A stretch of 64,000 bases of DNA, from the NCBI GenBank assembly GCA_003574785.1, contig QORU01000016.1:124001-188000 (forward strand), in the 5' to 3' direction. The DNA is from Taklimakanibacter deserti (GTDB lineage Bacteria > Pseudomonadota > Alphaproteobacteria > Rhizobiales > Aestuariivirgaceae). The stretch's first letter is position 1. Each line of letters opens with the position of its first letter. Below, piece by piece: positions 43,486 through 49,987 of the stretch. The position numbers and the translations under genes were made by a program. The notes below the pieces were generated by a model. That model did no database searches, was not told where the DNA came from, and saw nothing but the letters and a program-made list of their open reading frames with translations.

Positions 43486-44340
43486 ATGCTCAATGTCGGG
43501 CATATCAAGGAAATCTGGCGCTATCCGGTCAAGGGCATGGCCGGAGAAAGTCTCGCTTCGGGCGAGTTGGGAGAACGGGGCGTCGGAGGCGACCGTACCT
43601 GGGCGCTGCGCGATGTGACGCGCAAGGAAATCCAGAGCTGCAAGTTTCGCCCGCAGCTGCTGCTGTGCCAGGCCCGCGATCGCAGCAACGGGGCAGGTCG
43701 GCATGTCGAAGTGACTCTTCCGGATGGAGCGGTTGTCGAAAGCACCGATGCCAGCATCCACGACCGGCTTTCCAGGCTGATCGGCCGGGCCTCGACGCTT
43801 GAGGCGCTCAGGCCCGGCTCCGATCTTGATTTCTACCGCCGGCACAAGCTCGACGACCATACCTGGTTCGAGGAGTTGAAGGCGACCTTCGAACGCGAGG
43901 AGGGCGAGCCCTTGCCGGATTTCAGCCAGGCGCCGCCGGCTTTCGCCGAATATGTCTCGACCCCGGGCATGTTTTTCCTGGTGACGCCCTTGCATGTGGT
44001 CACGACAGCGACGCTCAGGCATTTGAAGCGCCTGAATCCAGGCGCCGATTGGGACCGCCGCCGCTTTCGACCCAATCTCCTGATCGAACCAAGCTCGGAC
44101 GCGTTAGGCCTCGTGGAACAGGATTGGATCGGCAAGCATCTCAAGCTCGGCGATGCGACGATCGACTGTGCCGGTACCACACCGCGTTGTGGCGCCGTTA
44201 CGCGCGCCCAGCCGGAATTTGCCTTCGACAAGACGGTGCTGCGCACCGTCGTCAAGGAGGCCGATCAGAATGTCGGCATCTATGGTCTGGTTTCGGGGTC
44301 GTCCACCATTCATGTCGGAGATCCGGTTTATCTGGTATGA
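43486..44340 (+). CDS. MOSC domain protein
   Basis: A 284-residue protein with an N-terminal beta-barrel MOSC_N part (IWRYPVKGMAGESLASGELG) and a C-terminal MOSC domain. The conserved Cys is in TTPRCGAVTRAQ. MOSC proteins bind molybdenum cofactor or transfer its sulfur, as in mARC and YiiM-like enzymes that reduce N-hydroxylated compounds. A strong GGGGGG sequence lies before the ATG. The deaminase gene follows after 25 bases. Confidence 0.9.
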   Translation: MLNVGHIKEIWRYPVKGMAGESLASGELGERGVGGDRTWALRDVTRKEIQSCKFRPQLLLCQARDRSNGAGRHVEVTLPDGAVVESTDASIHDRLSRLIGRASTLEALRPGSDLDFYRRHKLDDHTWFEELKATFEREEGEPLPDFSQAPPAFAEYVSTPGMFFLVTPLHVVTTATLRHLKRLNPGADWDRRRFRPNLLIEPSSDALGLVEQDWIGKHLKLGDATIDCAGTTPRCGAVTRAQPEFAFDKTVLRTVVKEADQNVGIYGLVSGSSTIHVGDPVYLV

Positions 44341-44365
44341 CGGCGATCTGTGAGGAGATCCCGTC

Positions 44366-44842
44366 ATGATCCAGAAGACAGAGCACAAATATTTGCACCG
44401 CTGCGTCGAGCTTGCGCGCGAGGCGTTGGCGGCAGGCGATGAGCCCTTCGGCTCGGTCCTTGTCGATGCCAAGGGCAATATCCGCGCCGAAGACCGCAAT
44501 CGCGTCGCCGGCGGCGATGAGACGCGCCATCCGGAGTTCGAGCTGGCGCGCTGGGCCGCGAACCATATGACAGCCGATGAACGGGCAGGATCCACGGTCT
44601 ATACATCGGGCGAGCACTGCCCGATGTGCGCCGCAGCTCATGGCTGGGTCAGGCTTGGCCGCATCGTCTATGCTGTCTCCTCAAAGCAACTCGGCGCCTG
44701 GCTGGCCGAGATCGGCGTGGCGCCGGGACCGGTGCGTTCGTTTCCGGCCTCCGAGATCGCGCCTGGCGTCACGGTGGAAGGCCCCGTGCCCGAATTCGCC
44801 GAAGAGATGCATGCGCTTCATTTGCGCGCGCATGGAAAGTGA
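44366..44842 (+). CDS. cytidine/guanine deaminase-like nucleoside deaminase
   Basis: A 158-residue zinc deaminase. The proton-shuttle motif appears as RHPEFELARW (H-P-E instead of the usual H-A-E), and the zinc Cys pair as EHCPMCAAAHGW (C-x2-C). It probably deaminates a base or nucleoside such as guanine or cytosine. It is followed 14 bases later by a RidA-family gene, a common pairing. Confidence 0.88.
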   Translation: MIQKTEHKYLHRCVELAREALAAGDEPFGSVLVDAKGNIRAEDRNRVAGGDETRHPEFELARWAANHMTADERAGSTVYTSGEHCPMCAAAHGWVRLGRIVYAVSSKQLGAWLAEIGVAPGPVRSFPASEIAPGVTVEGPVPEFAEEMHALHLRAHGK

Positions 44843-44856
44843 AGGAGAGAAGCATC

Positions 44857-45246
44857 GTGAAGGATATCGTCGAAGTTCCGGTCCTGTCGGCTGCGGTGCG
44901 CAAGCTCGGCCTGCCGCTGTCGCTCGTCACCAGAGGGGCAGGGCTCGTCTTCGTCTCCGGCACGCCACCCCTCGACATCGCCACCGGCGCTTTGGTGAAA
45001 GGCGATATCGAGGTCCAGACCGAGGCATCGCTCAAGGCTCTCAAGCATTGCCTCGCCGCCGCCGGCACCTCACCCGACAAGATCCTGATGGTGCGGATCT
45101 ATGCGGCCAATGCCGGCTTTTACAATGCGATCAACCGCGTCTATGCGCGGCATTTTCCCGACAACCCGCCGGCGCGGACTTTCGTGCCGGTGGCGTCCTG
45201 GCCCATGGAGTTCGACCTGGAAATAGAGGCCGTGGCTGTCGCTTGA
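44857..45246 (+). CDS. RidA family protein
   Basis: A 129-residue RidA/YjgF protein with a GTG start at 44857 and GGAG 9 bases upstream. Segments are GLVFVSGTPPLDIATGALV, QTEASLKALKHCLAAAG, KILMVRIYAAN and the catalytic region PPARTFVPV (Arg before the C-terminal strand). It likely hydrolyses imines or similar reactive products, perhaps of the upstream deaminase or MOSC reactions. The adjoining VOC gene 37 bases later is broken. Confidence 0.93.
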   Translation: MKDIVEVPVLSAAVRKLGLPLSLVTRGAGLVFVSGTPPLDIATGALVKGDIEVQTEASLKALKHCLAAAGTSPDKILMVRIYAANAGFYNAINRVYARHFPDNPPARTFVPVASWPMEFDLEIEAVAVA

Positions 45247-45769
45247 TCGGCGATGAGCGCCGAGCCCGCAAGGGAGTAAAGGCATGGCGAAGGTAACTGG
45301 AATAGGCGGCCTGTTTTTCCGCGCCCGCAACCCCGCAGCGTTGGCCCTCTGGTATGAGACGCATCTCGGCATAGGCAGCCCGCAGACGACGATCTGGCGC
45401 CAGGAGGCGGGCGCCACAGTCTTCGCGCCTTTTGCAGAAGACACCGATTACTTCCGGCCGGAGCAGCAATGCCGGCCAGTCGCATTCTGCGGCAGAGGCC
45501 GGGGTCGCGATGTAGCGCTCGAGATTGTCCCGGCCGCTGAAGCCGCCGCCCAGCACGACGCAGTCTTCGCCATAGATATGCCAGAGGGCGATGAGATCGG
45601 CCGCGGTCTGATTCTCGGCGCGCAATTCCTCGACCGAGGCACGCATCCGTGCCTCGGCATAAGCGCAAGCGGCGACAAGTGTGGGAAAGCCGTCGATGCG
45701 GCGCTCGCCATTAGACTCGGCCATGCGCGCCATATCGAAGACCAGGACGGAGAAGGTCGTTTCGGCCAT
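45131..45769 (-). CDS. hypothetical protein with a rearranged C-terminus
   Basis: The first 100 or so residues (45769 down to about 45465) look like a real protein: ETTFSVLVFDMARM, IDGFPTLVAACAYAEAR, and LWHIYGEDCVVLGGGF, ending SAAECDWPALLL. I have seen similar unnamed proteins in rhizobia, but cannot name the family. Past 45465 the frame runs through the antisense of the VOC and RidA genes, so the last 110 residues are chance sequence or a new fusion tail. It may be a pseudogene with a lost stop. The start at 45769 has no strong ribosome site. Confidence 0.45.
   Translation of the reverse strand: MAETTFSVLVFDMARMAESNGERRIDGFPTLVAACAYAEARMRASVEELRAENQTAADLIALWHIYGEDCVVLGGGFSGRDNLERYIATPASAAECDWPALLLRPEVIGVFCKRREDCGARLLAPDRRLRAAYAEMRLIPEGQRCGVAGAEKQAAYSSYLRHAFTPLRARRSSPIKRQPRPLFPGRTPWARTPPARKSAPAGCRENAAHRRG
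45284..45472 (+). pseudogene. truncated VOC (glyoxalase-like) gene
   Basis: The first 62 codons read as a normal VOC protein: MAKVTGIGGLFFRARNPAA, then LALWYETHLGIG and AGATVFAPFAEDTDYF. After about 45470 the frame loses all similarity and becomes the antisense of another gene, though it stays open to 45844. The second beta-alpha-beta unit and half of the metal site are missing. A deletion or other rearrangement has joined this 5' fragment to the 3' part of an oppositely oriented gene. Confidence 0.75.
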
Positions 45770-45983
45770 TGGCAGAATGGTGCCGAGAGGCGGATTGGAC
45801 CGCAAGGGCAAGGCTCGCCCGGCCCACCATCTTCATTCGCATAATGTATATTATGGAATATTTCTATTTGGCAGAAATTCGAATAAGGCCCCAATAATTC
45901 AACCGTTTGGATCGGATCGACGACATCGACCCAAGTCGCTTGATCGGTTCCCGTGGAACAAGTGCAGTTGGGTTGATATGATG

Positions 45984-46007
45984 CACGAGCGGCTCGTGTC
46001 TAGGAGG
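45984..46007 (+). promoter_or_regulatory. palindrome before the oxygenase operon plus ribosome site
   Basis: CACGAGC (45984-45990) and GCTCGTG (45992-45998) form a perfect 7-bp inverted repeat around one G. It lies 4 bases before a perfect AGGAGG ribosome site (46002-46007) for ATG 46016. It could be an operator or a hairpin that limits translation. The 150 bases upstream are much more AT-rich than the region, as expected for a promoter. Confidence 0.45.
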
Positions 46008-46015
46008 CTCTGAAG

Positions 46016-46642
46016 ATGTCTCTTCAGTTCAAGACACCGAATATAGCTTTAGCGGACAGCTTCCTGTCTCATCAGGAATGCCGCGATCTCATACAGGCCA
46101 TGGAGACCTCGCCGCGCGAGCCTGCTCAGATCGTCCGGGCCGGCGAGTCGATCCTGGATGAATCGCTGCGCTTTTGCTTCGATCATCAATTTCCGGACTC
46201 GTTCAAACGTCCCATCGGGGCCAGGATGGCGGCATATTTCGACGACAACCGGGACAAATTCGGCTCGGACGCCGACTATATCTATGGCCCATATTTCATG
46301 TCCTATGGGAAAGGAAGCTTCTTCCGCGCCCATCGCGACGTTGCGAATCACAAGAATGATCCGGCCCGGTTGGCGGCGCATCGCTGGTCGCTTCTGATCT
46401 ATCTCAATGGGCGCGACCCCTCCGCCCAACTGCCGGCTTTTGAAGGCGGCGCGCTCGTCATCTACGAGACGGACCCGAAACTGCGCGATCGCCGGGTGGT
46501 CATCGTCCCGCAACCCGGAATGCTGGTGCTGTTTCGGTCTTCGCTGATGCACGAGGTCGCTCTCGTCCTCGACGGGACCCGCTATGCCGTCGCTGGCTGG
46601 ATGTCCAGCTCCACGTCCAATCCGCTCGGAGGCCACGCATGA
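46016..46642 (+). CDS. 2OG-Fe(II) oxygenase (prolyl-hydroxylase-like)
   Basis: A 208-residue dioxygenase. Iron ligands are His and Asp in FFRAHRDVAN (H-x-D) and the distal His in SSLMHEVALV; the 2-oxoglutarate-binding Arg is probably in GTRYAVAGWM. The N-terminal ADSFLSHQECRDLI is typical of prolyl 4-hydroxylase-like members. It hydroxylates a peptide or small substrate. It has an AGGAGG site 8 bases before the ATG and overlaps the next gene by four bases (ATGA). It leads a four-gene operon with two glycosyltransferase-like genes. Confidence 0.88.
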   Translation: MSLQFKTPNIALADSFLSHQECRDLIQAMETSPREPAQIVRAGESILDESLRFCFDHQFPDSFKRPIGARMAAYFDDNRDKFGSDADYIYGPYFMSYGKGSFFRAHRDVANHKNDPARLAAHRWSLLIYLNGRDPSAQLPAFEGGALVIYETDPKLRDRRVVIVPQPGMLVLFRSSLMHEVALVLDGTRYAVAGWMSSSTSNPLGGHA

Positions 46643-47400
46643 GCCATCACGCGCCGATAAACGAGTCGATCCGCATTTGGGTCACTGCCAGGGTTCCGGC
46701 CGAGACGAAGAGCGCGTTGGCCGCCTTCTGCCGCCGCAACGGCTATCCACATCTCTATTTCGAGGTCCTGGAACCTCTTCTCGCACAAGGCAATCTCATT
46801 TTTTCGCTGGCGACGTCCGAGAGGCCATGGCCGCCCAAGGGAATTGGTTCGCAAGCGATCGACGCGGTCGCGGTCGCCATGGTCGCCAGCGAAGGCCGCG
46901 CGCATCTGACGCCCGTTTTGATGGACCGCAAGCACGTGACCAACGTCGGTCTGGCTGGCGCGGTCACCAAGCAGCTTCTGGAGGCCTTGCGGGACCGTAA
47001 GGCATCCTCGGCCGGATATCTCATCCGCCAGAGTGAACGCGCGCTCGAGCGGGTTCTGGAACAGTCGGGATTTGCCCGCGCCGATCTGCAGTCGGCAACC
47101 GAATATGCGGAATATCTCGAGCATTCCGCTCCGCCCCAGAAGATCCTTGAGGCTCTCGGTCTTGCAAAGGCCAGGATCGGGGATTTGCTGGCCTTGAATC
47201 TGAACGACCGGGAACTCGACCGGTTGAGCTCCTATCATTTTGCCCTGGCCGTGGGGATCGCACCTTATTTGTGGGATTCGATCCGCAACGCAGCGATATT
47301 GCCGGGCCTCATCGATTTGATCGCTGCCGCACCACCCGGCGGCGTGCCGCCCGGGACGGCTGGCCCGAGCATTGGGGAGCCAGGGGCAATACGCCGCTGA
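46639..47400 (+). CDS. unknown protein with Pro/Gly-rich C-terminal tail
   Basis: A 253-residue protein I cannot place in a family. It has a mixed N-terminal half (IRIWVTARVPAETKS), a helical middle (QSERALERVLEQSGF), and the long helix-like part SSYHFALAVGIAPYLWDSIR. The last 23 residues contain PPGG, VPPGT, AGP and EPG, a striking Pro/Gly tail (47329-47397) possibly disordered. It overlaps the oxygenase gene by ATGA, so the two are coupled. The tail could be a hydroxylation target, which is inference only. Confidence 0.75.
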   Translation: MSHHAPINESIRIWVTARVPAETKSALAAFCRRNGYPHLYFEVLEPLLAQGNLIFSLATSERPWPPKGIGSQAIDAVAVAMVASEGRAHLTPVLMDRKHVTNVGLAGAVTKQLLEALRDRKASSAGYLIRQSERALERVLEQSGFARADLQSATEYAEYLEHSAPPQKILEALGLAKARIGDLLALNLNDRELDRLSSYHFALAVGIAPYLWDSIRNAAILPGLIDLIAAAPPGGVPPGTAGPSIGEPGAIRR

Positions 47401-47411
47401 CGTCAGCGAAG

Positions 47412-48146
47412 ATGGCGCCGGCGATCGACATTTTTGTGCGCACCTACTTTCGCGACTTTCGCTGGCTGAGCCTGTCGCTTCTCTCGATCCTGAAATTCGT
47501 CGAAGGATATCGGCGCATCGTCATCGTGATGCCGGAGTCGAGTTATCAACGTTTGCGCGGTGGCGAGATTCCCGCTTCGGCGCGCACCGCCATATTTCGC
47601 TGCGATGAATATGCCGACGACTATATCGGCCAGCAGATTGGCAAGCTGAATGCCGATTTGTTCACCGATGCCCGGTTCATCGTGCACCTCGACTCCGATT
47701 GCATTTTCCAGACGCCCTGTCCGCTGCCCACCACCATGATTGATGAGGGCCTCCCGGTCATACGCGTGCTGGAGCATTCGCGTCGGCCGCAGGACGATGG
47801 TTGGCGCAGATGCATCTCGGATTTTTATGGCGAGCGGTTGCCCTTCGATGTGCTCGTACCGCCGCCTTTCATCTATGGGCGAGATCTCTATGCCCGTCTG
47901 CGAGATCATTGCCGGTCGCGTCACCGAGTCACGTTAGATGACTGGGCATTGTCCCGGCGCCTCGACAATATGAGCGAATTCGGTCTTCTCGCCGCGCATG
48001 CCTGGTTCTTTCATCGCAGAGAATATCGCTGGAACGCTGCAGATGGCGAAACCGCTTGGCCATGTCGGGCCTACTGGAGCCGAAGTCCCGAGGCTACCAG
48101 CCTGCAGTCGAAACTGGCTCTGCATTTGGGATATCCTTGCAGGTGA
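47412..48146 (+). CDS. DUF6492-like glycosyltransferase-fold protein
   Basis: A 244-residue protein. It begins APAIDIFVRTYFRDFRWLSL and has the D-x-D type motif FIVHLDSDCIFQTP, where Asp residues usually bind the metal of a nucleotide-sugar. The C-terminal part has LDDWALSRRLDN and HAWFFHRREY. It resembles DUF6492, a glycosyltransferase-A-like family without defined activity. The ATG at 47412 is 11 bases after the preceding stop. Its stop shares one base with the start of the GT2 gene (TGATG). Confidence 0.75.
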   Translation: MAPAIDIFVRTYFRDFRWLSLSLLSILKFVEGYRRIVIVMPESSYQRLRGGEIPASARTAIFRCDEYADDYIGQQIGKLNADLFTDARFIVHLDSDCIFQTPCPLPTTMIDEGLPVIRVLEHSRRPQDDGWRRCISDFYGERLPFDVLVPPPFIYGRDLYARLRDHCRSRHRVTLDDWALSRRLDNMSEFGLLAAHAWFFHRREYRWNAADGETAWPCRAYWSRSPEATSLQSKLALHLGYPCR

Positions 48147-49045
48147 TGCGAACGGCTCAGTCGCGATCTCCTGATCTGTCTCTCGTCATATCGAGCCTGG
48201 ACGAGGGCCGGGCTCTCTTTGAAACGATATGCTCCGTCTATTCCGGCTCTCTGCTGCCGCTTGAGACGATCATCGTCGATGACGGCGGAACCGACGACAG
48301 CTGCACACTGCTGCGGCAAGACGACTGGCGCGCCCGCGGAGTCAAGGTTCATGGCATCGAGCGTAGCGGTATAGCCGCGGCACGCAATATTGGCGGCAGT
48401 CTCGCGACGGGCGACAAGCTGGTCTTTCTGGACGCGCATTGCCGGCTCGACGGTCAATGCCTGGCGGAACTCGACGCCATTCTGACGGCCCGGCCCGGCA
48501 CCATTGTGGTGCCGGCTATCTGCGACTTCGGCAGCACGCTCTATGGCTGTGGCGCACGGTTGATCGACGCGCAACTCAGGATCCGTTGGATTCCGGTTGA
48601 ACCGGAAAGCAAGGACCTCGGCATTGTTCCAATCGCGCCAGGAGGTTGCCTGGCGATGGCGCGTTCCAGCTTCGACCATTTGGGCGGGTTCGGCGTATTT
48701 CGGGAGCTTGGCCAGGAAGATGTCGAGTTCAGCCTGAGAGCTTGGCGCGCGGGGGTCGATATTCTTGCTGTCCCAACGGCCAGGCTCGAACACAGATTTC
48801 GGCCCATGCCGCCCTATCCTCTCAACTCGGCCAGTCGGGCCTACAATGTTGCGCGGGTAGCGTTGATCCACTTTGACGGTCCCCGCCGGGAAGAATGCCT
48901 GCGCCGCATAATCGGCACGCCGAGAGCTGCAGAGGTCCTCGTTGACGCCTTCGCCAGTGACTGGGAGGCGGAACGCGCACGAATCTCAGCCATCTGCTTG
49001 CGGACCGCCGAAGCGTATTTCAGAACCCTCGGCGACTGGCGCTAG
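48146..49045 (+). CDS. family 2 glycosyltransferase
   Basis: A 299-residue GT-A enzyme. It has LSLVISSLDEGRALFETI, then TIIVDDGGTDDS (nucleotide contact), ARNIGGSLATGDKLVFLDAH (D-A-H metal site), and PGGCLAMARSSFDHLGGF followed by ELGQEDVEFSLRAWR (E-D catalytic region). It resembles polypeptide GalNAc-transferase-like GT2 members more than chain-forming synthases. No membrane segments. It is the last gene of the oxygenase operon. Confidence 0.88.
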   Translation: MRTAQSRSPDLSLVISSLDEGRALFETICSVYSGSLLPLETIIVDDGGTDDSCTLLRQDDWRARGVKVHGIERSGIAAARNIGGSLATGDKLVFLDAHCRLDGQCLAELDAILTARPGTIVVPAICDFGSTLYGCGARLIDAQLRIRWIPVEPESKDLGIVPIAPGGCLAMARSSFDHLGGFGVFRELGQEDVEFSLRAWRAGVDILAVPTARLEHRFRPMPPYPLNSASRAYNVARVALIHFDGPRREECLRRIIGTPRAAEVLVDAFASDWEAERARISAICLRTAEAYFRTLGDWR

Positions 49046-49237
49046 TTCAAAGGCGCGGGCTCACGGGCAGCCGTTGGTTGGGATCAACGACCTCGAGCTT
49101 GTGGTCGTCATCTCCCCAACGCCAAAGGCACGAGATTGTGGTCGTCCGCGCTTGCTTCGCTTCGCAGATCGCTGATATGGTCTGACGCAGCGAAAGGTTA
49201 CCGCCCATAGCTGGCGGCACGGGTCTGGGGGGCGCCC

Positions 49238-49930
49238 ATGTCGATGTCGTCATATCTTATCGTCGGCTTCATAGCGCTTGTGCTGGTGGCCTGGCTCTTG
49301 AACTCGTGGCTGCGGCTGCGCCGCGCCGAGTTCATCCGCACCTATAAATGGCCGGCGGGCTTGCTGCAGAAGCTTGCCGAGCACCATCCGGATCTCGCGC
49401 GCAAGGACACAGCACTTGTTTCGCGCGGGCTGCGCCAGTTCTTCATCGCCTATCTGATGAGCGGCAAGCGCTTCGTCTCGATGCCGTCGCGCGTTGCCGA
49501 CGATCTCTGGCACGAGTTCATCCTCTACACGCGTGAGTACAAACGGTTCTGCCGCGGCGCATTCGGCTCGTTCCTGCACCACACGCCGGCGGTCGTGCTG
49601 AGCGTGAACCGCCAGGGCAATGAAGGCCTGCGCCGCGTGTGGTGGTACTGCTGCAAGTATGAGAACATCGATCCTCGCCAGCCGACACGGCTGCCGCTGC
49701 TGTTCGCGCTCGATGCCAAGCTGAACATCCCGAATGGCTTTCGCTATCACCCGCAATGCGAGGCGTTGCGCGCGGGCGCTGTTACGGCGGGCACTGGTGC
49801 GGTTGTCTACTGCGGCGGCGACTTTTCAAGCACATCGGTCGACGGCAGCACCGCGGGCTTCGGCGACAGTAGCGACGGGGGTGATGGCGGGGGCGATGGC
49901 GGCGGCTGCGGCGGTGGCGGCGGAGATTAG
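49238..49930 (+). CDS. membrane-anchored glycine-rich domain protein
   Basis: A 230-residue protein. One transmembrane helix (about residues 5-25) is followed by a cytoplasmic or periplasmic domain with DDLWHEFILYTREYKRFCRG and SFLHHTPAVV. This W-H, Y-x-x-F-C, F-L-H-H pattern matches the GRDP-like glycine-rich-domain family. The C-terminal 30 residues are nearly all Gly, Asp and Ser with one Cys (GGCGGGGGD). The function is unknown. It has a GGGGGG sequence close to the ATG. It converges with the large secreted protein gene. Confidence 0.75.
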   Translation: MSMSSYLIVGFIALVLVAWLLNSWLRLRRAEFIRTYKWPAGLLQKLAEHHPDLARKDTALVSRGLRQFFIAYLMSGKRFVSMPSRVADDLWHEFILYTREYKRFCRGAFGSFLHHTPAVVLSVNRQGNEGLRRVWWYCCKYENIDPRQPTRLPLLFALDAKLNIPNGFRYHPQCEALRAGAVTAGTGAVVYCGGDFSSTSVDGSTAGFGDSSDGGDGGGDGGGCGGGGGD

Positions 49931-49987
49931 GTTGCCGAATAGGCCGCAGCCGACATCGAGCCGGCGCGCGTTTGAGGGTGGATCAAC

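Noticed and set aside
45844..45897. A 17-codon frame in the AT-rich region before the oxygenase operon
   Set aside because: No ribosome site; AT-rich promoter DNA gives short frames by chance.
45978..46013. An 11-codon frame MMHERLVSRRL just before the oxygenase gene, as a leader peptide
   Set aside because: No ribosome site and no amino-acid bias; its sequence is mostly the palindrome and the AGGAGG of the next gene.
48056..48145. A 30-codon upstream extension of the GT2 gene
   Set aside because: It lies fully inside the preceding gene, and ATG 48146 gives a standard glycosyltransferase N-terminus.
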